Positions 6,816 through 15,108 of a stretch of 25,437 nt of DNA are shown here, in pieces. Source of the stretch: Actinomycetota bacterium. Its GTDB lineage: Bacteria; Actinomycetota; Humimicrobiia; Humimicrobiales; Humimicrobiaceae. The translations under genes and the position numbers were made by a program. The notes under the pieces are model-generated. The model was not told where the DNA came from. It saw nothing but the letters and a program-made list of their open reading frames with translations, and searched no databases. Location of the stretch: assembly GCA_016932375.1 (NCBI GenBank), contig JAFGDA010000130.1, forward strand, positions 1 to 25,437, written 5' to 3'. Each line of letters opens with the position of its first letter. The first letter of the stretch is position 1.

Positions 6816-6831
6816 AGTTTCACGTGAAACA
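6816..6831. promoter_or_regulatory. parS: parS site 2 (one mismatch)
   Basis: AGTTTCACGTGAAACA, differing from the consensus only at the first base; the 14-base core is a perfect palindrome. It lies between the two mnmG homologues and covers the -35 position of the candidate mnmG promoter. Confidence 0.93.
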
Positions 6832-6847
6832 ATAAACACTTAATAGC

Positions 6848-6853
6848 TATAAT
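6848..6853 (+). promoter_or_regulatory. -10 box of a probably leaderless mnmG transcript
   Basis: Perfect TATAAT ending 8 bases before the A of the mnmG ATG, so transcription would begin at or within a base or two of the start codon. No Shine-Dalgarno precedes the ATG. The -35 position (TGAAAC, 6825-6830) is poor and lies within parS site 2. Confidence 0.55.
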
Positions 6854-6861
6854 TTCTTATT

Positions 6862-8748
6862 ATGAGGGGTAATACTAATAATACTTTTGACATTATTGTT
6901 GTTGGTGCAGGGCACGCAGGATGTGAGGCGGCCCTTGCAACGGCAAGAATGGGACTCAAAACACTTATTTTGACTATAAATGTTGATAAAATTGCACTGA
7001 TGCCGTGCAATCCTTCGATCGGGGGTATTGGAAAGAGCCAGCTTGTCCGGGAGATTGATGCTATGGGCGGGCAGATGGGAAAGACTGCAGATAAGACTTT
7101 TATACAGATTAAAAATCTTAACTCGAGCAAGGGCCCGGCTGTTCAGGCTCTAAGGACCCAAATTGATAAGAAGGAATATGAAATAGAGATGAAAAAAACC
7201 CTTGAAAATACAGCCAATCTTACATTAAGACAGGGGACCGTAAGCGAAATAATTATAGAAGACGGAAACGCAGTGGGAGTAAAAACCGAAAGCGGAGTAA
7301 TTTTTAAAGCCAGATCAGTGGTAGTTACTTCCGGAACTTTTCTAAGGGGAAGAATAATAATAGGGGATAAAGATTATCCCGCGGGGAGAATGGGTGAATA
7401 CCCAGCAATGCGTTTATCTGAAAACCTTTTAAATATAGGATTCAAAATAGACCGTTTCCAGACAGCAACCCCACCAAGGGTAGATGGAAGGACAGTTGAT
7501 TTTTCTAAGACTTCAATACAAAATGGTTCAGGAGAAAGCCTGAGATTCTCATTCTGGGATGCACCAGGAAATAATAACAATATACCGTGTCATTTAACCT
7601 ATACAAATGAATTAACACATAAAATAATTGCCGAAAATATCCGTTATTCTCCTATTAAGAGTGGAATGGTTGATACACACGGTCCGAGGCATTGTCCATC
7701 AATTGACAGGAAAGTAATTAATTTTCCTGAAAAAACAAGACACCCTGTATTTATTGAACCTGAAGGAGCTTTAAGCAACGAAATGTACCTGCAGGGCCTC
7801 ACGACAAGTATGCCGGCATTAATCCAGCAGAAAATAGTGAATACAGTTGATGGCCTTGAGGATGCAAGAATAGTCCGTCCCGGATATGCGGTTGAGTATG
7901 ATTATATAATACCAGACCAGCTTAATTTTACCCTCGAATCTAAATTAATAGGGAACCTGTATTTTGCCGGGCAGATTAATGGTACTTCCGGTTACGAAGA
8001 AGCAGCAGCACAGGGCTTTATAGCCGGAGTAAATGCGGCACAGAAAATCAGGGGTAACAGGCCTATTATAATGACAAGGGAAAACAGCTATATAGGTGTG
8101 ATGATAGATGACCTGCTTACCAAAGAACTTATAGAACCATATAGAATGTATACTTCAAGAGCTGAATACAGGCTATTGCTGCGTTCAGATAATGCTGATG
8201 TTAGATTGAGTAAATTTGGACTTAAATTAGGGCTTATAACAAAAGAACAGTTCGCTGGTGTGCAATTGAGGGAAGAAAAAGTTAAAGAACTCATAAGTTT
8301 TTTAAAATCAAACGGCCTTAATCCTGGCCACAAGACAAACCAGAAGCTAATAAGTGTCGGGACAAAACCACTGGACAAACCAAATACACTTTACCAGATA
8401 CTAAAAAGGCCCGAAGTTTCAATAAGCAGGCTCATGAGAGAATTTTATAATGGGCAGGACCGGTATGATGAAAAAGTTTTTGCAAGGACAGAAATGATGG
8501 TAAAGTATGAAGGATACATAAACAGGCAGGTTGCAGAAGCAAAAAAACTGGAAGGTATTGAAAAATATATAATCCCGCTGGATCTGGATTATTATAAGAT
8601 AATGGGTATAACTTATGAGGCAAGGGAAAAACTGTCCAATAAAAGACCCAACACACTTGGCCAGGCTTCAAGAATAGCAGGGGTATCCCCGGTAGATATA
8701 TCTGTTTTATCTATAATATTAAAGAAGAAGTCAGGAAAACAATTGTGA
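6862..8748 (+). CDS. mnmG: tRNA uridine-5-carboxymethylaminomethyl synthase MnmG (GidA)
   Basis: The FAD partner of MnmE in wobble-uridine modification. At 628 residues it has the normal full length. Visible motifs include the FAD-binding VVGAGHAGCEAALATARMG (14-32), the catalytic Cys49 in MPCNPSIGGIGKSQLVREID, LNSSKGPAVQALRTQID, and the second catalytic Cys243 in IPCHLTYTNELTH. Further along are GPRHCPSI, IEPEGALSNEMY, RPGYAVEYDY, INGTSGYEEAAAQG and EPYRMYTSRAEYRLLLRSDNAD. The C-terminal helical domain ends with PNTLGQASRIAGVSPVDISVL, the tRNA/MnmE-binding end. Every residue lost in the upstream paralogue is present here, so this copy should do the catalysis. It overlaps rsmG at TGATG. Confidence 0.97.
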   Translation: MRGNTNNTFDIIVVGAGHAGCEAALATARMGLKTLILTINVDKIALMPCNPSIGGIGKSQLVREIDAMGGQMGKTADKTFIQIKNLNSSKGPAVQALRTQIDKKEYEIEMKKTLENTANLTLRQGTVSEIIIEDGNAVGVKTESGVIFKARSVVVTSGTFLRGRIIIGDKDYPAGRMGEYPAMRLSENLLNIGFKIDRFQTATPPRVDGRTVDFSKTSIQNGSGESLRFSFWDAPGNNNNIPCHLTYTNELTHKIIAENIRYSPIKSGMVDTHGPRHCPSIDRKVINFPEKTRHPVFIEPEGALSNEMYLQGLTTSMPALIQQKIVNTVDGLEDARIVRPGYAVEYDYIIPDQLNFTLESKLIGNLYFAGQINGTSGYEEAAAQGFIAGVNAAQKIRGNRPIIMTRENSYIGVMIDDLLTKELIEPYRMYTSRAEYRLLLRSDNADVRLSKFGLKLGLITKEQFAGVQLREEKVKELISFLKSNGLNPGHKTNQKLISVGTKPLDKPNTLYQILKRPEVSISRLMREFYNGQDRYDEKVFARTEMMVKYEGYINRQVAEAKKLEGIEKYIIPLDLDYYKIMGITYEAREKLSNKRPNTLGQASRIAGVSPVDISVLSIILKKKSGKQL

Positions 8749-9479
8749 TGCTTGAAGAAAAAGAGATTTTAATTAATGCGCTAAAAGAAATGTCTATAAG
8801 GGTATGCGGACCCCATATTAAAAAGCTCCTAAAATATCTCGATATCATATGGCGTTATAATAAGGATATAAACATGGTAGGGACAAAAGACCGCAAGGGA
8901 ATACTGGTCAGGCATATGCTTGATAGCCTGTCCCTGCTTAAATTAAAAGAATATATATTGGGTCAGGGCAGGGGAAAAAGAATAATAGACGTGGGAACGG
9001 GGGCAGGATTTCCTGGTATGGTTCTATCAATAGTCCTGGAGGAACACTTCTTTTACCTGCTTGACTCAAACAGGAAAAAGATAGATTTCATTAGCACTGC
9101 ATTGAAGTACCTTGATATAAAGAATACCAGGATCATATGCGAACGTTCAGAAATTGCAGCTAAAGATAAATTGTACAGGGAGACATTTGACCTTGTCTTA
9201 GCGCGTGCTGTATCAAAAATGAACATCCTAACAGAAATTTCAATTCCATTTTGCAGAATTAATGGTAAAATTGTATATTACAAGAGTAAAAAAGTGTCCG
9301 TGGAGATAGCAGAAAACACTAAAAAGATCTTATTGCTTGGAGGAAGGGTGGAGGATTTGCGGGAAATAGATGTTCCATATCTGGAAGGTTATAGGGCATT
9401 TCTTATAATTGAAAAGATTAAAAGAACTCCCGTTAAATATCCGCGTTATTTTGCAAGGATTATCAAGCAGCCTTTGTAG
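8748..9479 (+). CDS. rsmG: 16S rRNA (guanine-527-N7) methyltransferase RsmG (GidB)
   Basis: RsmG methylates G527 of 16S rRNA with S-adenosylmethionine. The 243-residue protein has the Rossmann methyltransferase core: motif I VGTGAGFPGMVLSIV, followed by LLDSNRKKIDFISTAL (acidic residue at the SAM ribose). It also has DLVLARAVSKMNILTE and the closing YPRYFARIIKQPL typical of the family. ATG 8748 is chosen because it overlaps the mnmG stop as TGATG, suggesting coupled translation; GTG 8745 in the same frame is an alternative. The mnmG-rsmG-parA order is conserved widely. Confidence 0.95.
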   Translation: MLEEKEILINALKEMSIRVCGPHIKKLLKYLDIIWRYNKDINMVGTKDRKGILVRHMLDSLSLLKLKEYILGQGRGKRIIDVGTGAGFPGMVLSIVLEEHFFYLLDSNRKKIDFISTALKYLDIKNTRIICERSEIAAKDKLYRETFDLVLARAVSKMNILTEISIPFCRINGKIVYYKSKKVSVEIAENTKKILLLGGRVEDLREIDVPYLEGYRAFLIIEKIKRTPVKYPRYFARIIKQPL

Positions 9480-9498
9480 TTTGCTAATAATATGTTTA

Positions 9499-9504
9499 TA
9501 TAAT
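9499..9504 (+). promoter_or_regulatory. Candidate -10 box for parA-parB-lipA
   Basis: Perfect TATAAT 40 bases before the parA ATG. The best -35 (TTGTAG, 9474-9479) is 19 bases upstream and weak, so read-through from rsmG is equally plausible. Confidence 0.4.
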
Positions 9505-9544
9505 TAAAAGCACAAAAACATAAATATATAACCGCAGGTTGTTA

Positions 9545-10369
9545 ATGGGATTTATGGAAAAAATCTTTGGAGTAAAAAATGAAAAGGAAATTGTTAAGGA
9601 AATTCCACTTGGCAGGATAATCGCCATAACAAACCAGAAAGGTGGGGTGGGTAAGAGCACAACAGCGGTAAACGTATCTGCTTACCTCAGTGATTTTGGG
9701 TATAATACATTAATAATCGACCTTGATCCCCAGAGCAATTCAACATCGGGGCTGGGCGTAAGTCCCGGGGAAGCAAAGTATTCAATCTACGATGTTTTGA
9801 TAGGAGGGGTATCACCGGAAAATGTTATTATTAAAACACGGTACAAAAACCTTGAACTTCTTCCCTCCTCAATACAACTTGCAGGGGCAGAGGTTGAGCT
9901 GGTTTCCATAATGAAAAGGGAGTACAGGCTTAAGGAAGCCATCAGGAACATCGTTGGAAGCTACGACTTTATAATAATAGACTGCCCTCCGGCCCTGGGG
10001 CTTCTAACAATAAATGCACTTACTGCGGCAAAAGAAGTAATCATACCGATACAGTGCGAGTACTATGCCCTTGAGGGACTTGGACAGCTTTTAAATACAA
10101 TAGAACTTGTAAAAAGAAATCTAAACGATGACCTTGAGATCAAGGGTGCAATTATGACCATGTATGACAGCAGGACAAAATTGAGCGAACAGGTGATGGA
10201 GGAAGTTAAAAACCATTTTGATAAAAAAGTATATAAAACAATAATACCAAGGAACATAAGACTGAGCGAAGCTCCGAGTTATGGGAAACCTATTATGGAA
10301 TATGACCCTAACTGCAAGGGAGCAGAGGCTTACAGTGCGTTTACAAAGGAAGTGATAGGCAATGGCTAG
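9545..10369 (+). CDS. parA: Chromosome partitioning ATPase ParA (Soj)
   Basis: ParA is a DNA-binding ATPase that moves ParB-parS complexes and can influence DnaA. The 274-residue protein has the deviant Walker A NQKGGVGKSTTAVN with the signature lysine, switch I region LIIDLDPQSNSTSGLG, Walker B FIIIDCPPALGLLTINAL, and the C-terminal RLSEAPSYGKPIMEYDP. The N-terminal extension is short, as in Soj. ATG 9545 is chosen: AGG lies 6 bases upstream, while TTG 9539 lies within the ribosome site. parB overlaps the end by 8 bases, implying a coupled operon. Confidence 0.97.
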   Translation: MGFMEKIFGVKNEKEIVKEIPLGRIIAITNQKGGVGKSTTAVNVSAYLSDFGYNTLIIDLDPQSNSTSGLGVSPGEAKYSIYDVLIGGVSPENVIIKTRYKNLELLPSSIQLAGAEVELVSIMKREYRLKEAIRNIVGSYDFIIIDCPPALGLLTINALTAAKEVIIPIQCEYYALEGLGQLLNTIELVKRNLNDDLEIKGAIMTMYDSRTKLSEQVMEEVKNHFDKKVYKTIIPRNIRLSEAPSYGKPIMEYDPNCKGAEAYSAFTKEVIGNG

Positions 10370-11216
10370 AAGAGGTCTTGGAAGGGGTCTTGGGGCACTC
10401 ATACCGTCAGTAAATGATAAATCCGAAAAGAACAGGGTACTGGAATTGTCCCTCGACAATATCATACCTAACAGGAATCAGCCCCGCAGCAAATTTAACG
10501 ACTCATCCCTTGATGAGCTGGCCGATTCAATAAGGGAGTTCGGGGTATTGCAGCCTATTATAGTAAGGGCTGTTGATGGGGATGAAAAATATGAAATAAT
10601 TGCAGGCGAGAGGCGTTTCAGGGCTGCTGCAAGGATAGGAAATAAAACCATTCCTGCACTTGTAATAAGCGATGTGGATGACACATCGTCCCTCGAAATG
10701 GCTCTTATTGAAAATATGCACCGGGAAAACCTTAGCCCCATGGAAAAGGCCTACTGCTACAAACAATTACTTGACGAATTCTCCATAACACACCAGGATC
10801 TTTCAAAGAGGCTGGGGAAGGGCAGAACCTCCATAAGTAACACACTGAGGCTCCTGACGTTGCCGCTGGAAGTACAGAAACTTCTTGATGAAGGCAAAAT
10901 CAGCGAAGGGCATGCAAGAGCAATACTTTCCCTTGAGGGGAAAGAGAACCAGGTAAAAATTGCACAAAAAGTTGTAGAAAAGGGACTGAGTGTCAGGAGT
11001 GTAGAAAAGCTGGTAGAGAAACAAAAAGGGGAGGGCCATGTTGAGGAAAACAGGACTTCCCTGCAGTTTTCAAAAATACCGGTGATTTCCCAGCAGTTAA
11101 CTGATTATCTTGGGTCACCTGTTAAAATCTCAATGAGTAAAAAGAAGGGCAGGATAGAGATAGGGTTTGATACCATAGGTGACCTGGAAAGAGTGGTGGG
11201 CAAGATAATTGGATAA
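10362..11216 (+). CDS. parB: Chromosome partitioning protein ParB (Spo0J)
   Basis: ParB is a CTP-dependent clamp that loads at parS and spreads to mark the origin for ParA and SMC. The 284-residue protein begins MARRGLGRGLGALIP, the ParA-stimulating N-terminal peptide. It then shows RNQPRSKF, IVRAVDGDEKYEIIAGERRFRAA (CTP-binding GERRFRAA), ENMHRENLSPMEKA, and the helix-turn-helix THQDLSKRLGKGRTSISNTLRLL that reads parS. The C-terminal dimer domain ends at the stop. Two parS sites lie 3.5-5 kb upstream. It overlaps parA upstream and lipA downstream. Confidence 0.97.
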   Translation: MARRGLGRGLGALIPSVNDKSEKNRVLELSLDNIIPNRNQPRSKFNDSSLDELADSIREFGVLQPIIVRAVDGDEKYEIIAGERRFRAAARIGNKTIPALVISDVDDTSSLEMALIENMHRENLSPMEKAYCYKQLLDEFSITHQDLSKRLGKGRTSISNTLRLLTLPLEVQKLLDEGKISEGHARAILSLEGKENQVKIAQKVVEKGLSVRSVEKLVEKQKGEGHVEENRTSLQFSKIPVISQQLTDYLGSPVKISMSKKKGRIEIGFDTIGDLERVVGKIIG

Positions 11217-12078
11217 AAAACCGGTTTGGTTAAGAAAGAGGATTGCCCTCAATAATGATAATATCTCCATGGTAAGGGGACTTATAGAAGCCTCAAGCCT
11301 CCATTCAGTATGCCAGAGCGCAAAGTGCCCGAATATTTTCGAGTGTTTCAGCAAAAAAACAGCAACACTCATGCTTATGGGAGACATATGTACCAGGAAC
11401 TGCCGGTTCTGCGGTGTAGAGAGTGGTAAGCCACTGCCACTTGATCCGGGGGAACCATACAACACTGCAGCAGCAATAAGGAAAATGGGCCTTAAATATG
11501 CTGTAATAACATCTGTTACAAGAGATGACCTTGAGGACGGGGGAGCAGGACATTTTGCAAAGACCGTGGAAAATATAAAAGAGCTAAACCCGGGGATAAG
11601 GGTTGAATGCCTTGTTCCGGATTTTAGAAAGAAAACCTCAAACCTGGAAATCCTCCTAAGGAAGAAACCGGACGTTTTAAACCACAATATTGAAACAGTA
11701 GAAAAAAACTATAAGGATATAAGAAATAAGGCGGATTACGGGTTTTCCCTGGGGCTTTTAAAAGAAGCAAAGAGGTTAAAACCGGGAATTTATACAAAAT
11801 CAGGTTTTATGCTGGGCCTCGGGGAGGATAAAACAGGAATCATCCAGCTACTAAAAGACCTGAAAGAAGCAGATTGTGATATTATTACGATCGGCCAGTA
11901 TCTGAGACCTTCAGATGATAATATAGAGGTATCAAAATATTATACTCCCGGGGAGTTTGAAGAGATAAAGAAAATCGCAGAAAGCATGGGCTTTAAAGCC
12001 GTGGTGAGTGGTGCGTTTGTAAGGTCGTCATATCATGCAAGGGAAGCCCTCGAAGAGGTAATCAAAAAAGGAATATAA
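11209..12078 (+). CDS. lipA: Lipoyl synthase LipA
   Basis: LipA is a radical-SAM enzyme that inserts two sulfurs into octanoyl-carrier domains to form lipoyl cofactor. The 289-residue protein has the auxiliary cluster CX4CX5C (Cys35, 40, 46), the radical-SAM CX3CX2C in CTRNCRFCGV (Cys61, 65, 68), TSVTRDDLEDGGAGHFA, and the C-terminal RSSYHA whose serine ligates the auxiliary cluster. All catalytic residues are present. It starts at TTG 11209, overlapping the parB stop by 8 bases, so it should be co-expressed with parAB. No lipB or lipoylated-enzyme gene is in the window. A weak hairpin with a T run (about 12116-12141) may terminate the transcript. Confidence 0.95.
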   Translation: MDKKPVWLRKRIALNNDNISMVRGLIEASSLHSVCQSAKCPNIFECFSKKTATLMLMGDICTRNCRFCGVESGKPLPLDPGEPYNTAAAIRKMGLKYAVITSVTRDDLEDGGAGHFAKTVENIKELNPGIRVECLVPDFRKKTSNLEILLRKKPDVLNHNIETVEKNYKDIRNKADYGFSLGLLKEAKRLKPGIYTKSGFMLGLGEDKTGIIQLLKDLKEADCDIITIGQYLRPSDDNIEVSKYYTPGEFEEIKKIAESMGFKAVVSGAFVRSSYHAREALEEVIKKGI

Positions 12079-12159
12079 TATTTATACCCCGGAAAATAAG
12101 TGACAGCAAAAATAATCCAAAAGGGCTTTTACTGGCGTTTTTTAATATAAAAAGGGTTT

Positions 12160-13305
12160 TTACAGGGGCAGGTCTACCCATCTTTCTTCAGTGCTTGATA
12201 TCATGCTGGCCTCAAGAACTTCCTGGACTTTATAACCCGAACGCATGTCTGTTTCAGGTTTTTTACCTTCGACAATATTTGTAATAAAATCAAAAGCGCT
12301 TCCTGCATGATATCTCATCCATCCTATGGAAAATTTGGGTCCCGGGAAACGGGTTGCAGGTTCAGGATATCTCTGGACTGTTTCTATGGCAGTAAACCCC
12401 CTTCTTCCGCCAATTGGTTCATCGACATCTCTTGTATCATAGACCTCAAGAAAGTTGGGTTGCATACTGTTGAACCTTATGGCACCCTTTTCACCATGGA
12501 TTTCAATCCGGAACTCGTCATTTGCCCCGGTGGCAACTTTTGATCCTTCAAGTGTTCCAATACAGCCGTTTTCCATTTCAAACATTATCAGCGCAAGGTC
12601 ATCCACATCGACTTCACCAAACTCGCCCGGTTTTCCCTGGAGAGGCCTTTTCTTAACAAAGATTTCCAGTTTTGAGAAGATCCTCTTGAAGTCTCCAAGA
12701 AGATATCCTGTCAGGTCGATAACATGGGATGCCAGATCATATAGAGAGCCTCCACCGCAGTATTTCTTCTGGATTTTCCAGTACAGAGGCCTGTTTGGAT
12801 CAGAGTTGCCGGAGTGTAGATAGACGACCCTAACACTGTATACCCTGCCGAGAAAACCTTCGCCAATAAGCTTCTTTGCCCTCATAATGGCAGGCTGATA
12901 ACGGTATTCAAATGTCATCTGGGAGATGACGCCGGGATGTTTTTCTGCGGCATTAAGTATTTCACGGGATTCAGCAAGATTCATGGCAAGAGGTTTTTCA
13001 CTGTTGACATGTTTGCCTGCCCCCAGGGCTTCTATTATAATTTCTTTGTGCAAATAGTTGGGTGTACATACTTCAATGATATCTATGTCGTCCCTCGCAA
13101 TAAGGTCCCTCCAGTTGTCGGTAGCAAATTCAAAACCGGCGTGTTCAACAGCTTCTTCCGCATCTTTTACAGGAACCGATGCAACACCCACCATTTTTAA
13201 CCTGCAGGGCATCGGCTTGTAATAATAGGGGAGATTCAGGTAGGACATGGTGTGTACTTTTCCTATAAAACCATAGCCTACCATACCTACACCTAAAGTC
13301 TTCAT
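12160..13305 (-). CDS. Gfo/Idh/MocA-family NAD(P)-dependent oxidoreductase
   Basis: A 381-residue dehydrogenase of the Gfo/Idh/MocA fold, which mostly oxidises sugars, inositols or related polyols. The N-terminal Rossmann domain has GYGFIG (10-15), VCTPNYLHKEIIIEALGAGKHV and the signature EKPLAMN, whose lysine is catalytic. The C-terminal substrate domain has GGGSLYDLASHVID, with the usual Asp-x3-His pair. The substrate cannot be read from sequence. GAGGTG lies 5 bases before the ATG. An aminotransferase is encoded upstream on the same strand, 111 bases away; a shared amino-sugar or amino-alcohol route is possible but unproven. Confidence 0.88.
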   Translation of the reverse strand: MKTLGVGMVGYGFIGKVHTMSYLNLPYYYKPMPCRLKMVGVASVPVKDAEEAVEHAGFEFATDNWRDLIARDDIDIIEVCTPNYLHKEIIIEALGAGKHVNSEKPLAMNLAESREILNAAEKHPGVISQMTFEYRYQPAIMRAKKLIGEGFLGRVYSVRVVYLHSGNSDPNRPLYWKIQKKYCGGGSLYDLASHVIDLTGYLLGDFKRIFSKLEIFVKKRPLQGKPGEFGEVDVDDLALIMFEMENGCIGTLEGSKVATGANDEFRIEIHGEKGAIRFNSMQPNFLEVYDTRDVDEPIGGRRGFTAIETVQRYPEPATRFPGPKFSIGWMRYHAGSAFDFITNIVEGKKPETDMRSGYKVQEVLEASMISSTEERWVDLPL

Positions 13306-13416
13306 AAAATCACCTCAGCTGCTTAAATTAATAAAATACCGGACAGGGTAATTAATATCATAAAAATTTCTTTAAATATGGATATGAAAAAAAATTTAAT
13401 CAAAAATAACCTGCAA

Positions 13417-14775
13417 CTAATAGCCATATTCTTTTTCAACTTCAGTTATGGAATCGTCTATTATTTCAAGCGCCCTGGCTGCAAGCTCCTCCTCCATTAT
13501 CAGGGGGGGAGACATTCTAAGGTTTTGCCTGGCAGGTATCCATGCAAGGCCCCGGGAAAATGCTTTCTGGTATACCCTGTTTCCAGCATCAATAAACGGT
13601 TCCCTGGTTTCCTGGTCTTTGACAAGCTCCATACCAAGCAGGCATCCTTTCCCTCGCACTTCCCCGATTATTTTATGGTTGTCTTTCATCTTTAAAAGTT
13701 TATCAAGAATAAAAGAACCAAGTTTGGCGGACCTCTCCACAAGATTCTCCTCTTCTATAACCTCAAGGGAAGCAAGTCCCGCCGCTGCAGCCATGGGATT
13801 ACCGCCATAACTTGTAGATGCTGATATTTTTTCCAGTACTTCCGTATAATCATCCTTTATGGCAAATGCGGTACAGGGGAATCCATTGGCCATACCTTTT
13901 CCCATGATTATTATATCTGGTTCCACATCATAGTGATCCACGCACCAGAATTTACCGGTCCTTGCACAGCAGGTAAGGACTTCATCCACTATTAAAAGTA
14001 TACCCAGCCGGTCGCACATTTTTCTTATCTTGGGAATATATCCATCTGGATATACTATGGAACCATTCCATCCCTGAATTGGTTCAAGAACTACTGCCGC
14101 GATATTATCGGTGCCTTCCATTTTTATTTGCTTTTCCAGTGCGTCAACACAGAATAAATTGCATTCCGGATAAACCTTGTTAAAATGACATCTGTAACAG
14201 TGGCCATTCGGGGCCATGTGGTGTCCGGGTGCGCGGGGCCCTGTTGTAAAATTTGCTACCTCGGTAAGGGAAACAGCACTCATTGTTTTTCCATGAAAAT
14301 CGCCGTAGAAAGAAAAGAACTCATGTTTATTGGTGTGGGCTCTTGCAGCCCTCATGCCCGCTTCAACTGCTTCGGTTCCGGAACAATACATCTGGATACC
14401 GTTTAAATTACCAGGTGTATGGGAAGCTAACTTTTCAAGAAAAAGCGCTTTTACCTCAGTTGTGTAATCGTGGCAGTTCATCAGTGTGGCAGTGTGTTTC
14501 TGTATATATTCCACGACTTTGGGATGACAGTGGCCGAGGTTTGTCACGTAAATACCCGAAGAAAAATCTATATACCTGTTTCCGTCAACATCTGTAAGCG
14601 TGACTCCGTGTCCAGATTCAAATGCAACCGGAAAAAGTTTTACCTGTGACGAATAGCCTTTCATAAACTTTTCCGCTCTCGAATGCAGTTCCCTGGATCT
14701 TGGGCCCGGGGGTGGAACTTTTATATCCGGAAGAGTGGATGGATCAACTTTTGCCCAATCTTTATCGTATGCCAT
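13417..14775 (-). CDS. Class III PLP-dependent aminotransferase
   Basis: A 452-residue fold-type I aminotransferase of the class III (omega-amino acid) group. Key residues are visible: CSGTEAVEAGMRAAR for phosphate binding, FYGDFHGKT, the PLP-nitrogen Asp264 in LLIVDEVL, the Schiff-base lysine Lys293 in IIIMGKGMANGFP, and TSYGGNP from the dimer interface. Residues 193-209 hold four cysteines (C-x2-C-x8-C-x3-C), a pattern I recall from some members of this group; metal binding is possible. Candidate substrates are 4-aminobutyrate or other omega-amines. GGAG lies 6 bases before ATG 14775. A downstream oxidoreductase on the same strand may share the transcript. Confidence 0.9.
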   Translation of the reverse strand: MAYDKDWAKVDPSTLPDIKVPPPGPRSRELHSRAEKFMKGYSSQVKLFPVAFESGHGVTLTDVDGNRYIDFSSGIYVTNLGHCHPKVVEYIQKHTATLMNCHDYTTEVKALFLEKLASHTPGNLNGIQMYCSGTEAVEAGMRAARAHTNKHEFFSFYGDFHGKTMSAVSLTEVANFTTGPRAPGHHMAPNGHCYRCHFNKVYPECNLFCVDALEKQIKMEGTDNIAAVVLEPIQGWNGSIVYPDGYIPKIRKMCDRLGILLIVDEVLTCCARTGKFWCVDHYDVEPDIIIMGKGMANGFPCTAFAIKDDYTEVLEKISASTSYGGNPMAAAAGLASLEVIEEENLVERSAKLGSFILDKLLKMKDNHKIIGEVRGKGCLLGMELVKDQETREPFIDAGNRVYQKAFSRGLAWIPARQNLRMSPPLIMEEELAARALEIIDDSITEVEKEYGY

Positions 14776-15108
14776 AGCATTCTCCTTTTATTGAAATATT
14801 CATAAACAAGCATCATTAAACAATTTTTGCCTTATTTTGTATTATAAAGGCAATTTTCTGATATTTAAAGATTTTTTTATAGACCAAAGCATATATTATG
14901 GTAATAAAAAAATTTATTAAACATTACCATATTGCATGCCCGGAAGGGATACCGGTTTTTTAATAATACCCGGATAAATTATTGCCGGAAACATGGTGAA
15001 CGTCCCGGTAGGGCATAAATAATTGAAAAATAAGCATAATTAAATAAAATGATGATGATTTGCTGATATAATAAAAACAGGAAAATTTTTAAAATATGGA
15101 GGTATCAG
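14776..15108. other. 333-base intergenic region with nested inverted repeats and a promoter
   Basis: Divergent region between the aminotransferase and the SPFH gene. ATGCCC (14936-14941) can pair with GGGCAT (15011-15016), enclosing several CCGG motifs and an AATAAT/ATTATT pair, so an RNA or DNA structure of about 80 bases is possible. Downstream lies the extended -10 TGATATAAT (15064-15072) of the SPFH gene. I see no coding frame and no RNA family I can name. Confidence 0.5.
15064..15072 (+). promoter_or_regulatory. Extended -10 promoter for the SPFH and VIT genes
   Basis: TGATATAAT is an extended -10 element (TGnTATAAT). The -35 region is poor, as is common with this type. It lies 36 bases before the start codon. 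Confidence 0.55.

Noticed and set aside
5400..8748. A single mnmG gene split by a frameshift
   Set aside because: Both frames contain complete N-terminal FAD motifs and independent copies of the same domains, so they are two genes.
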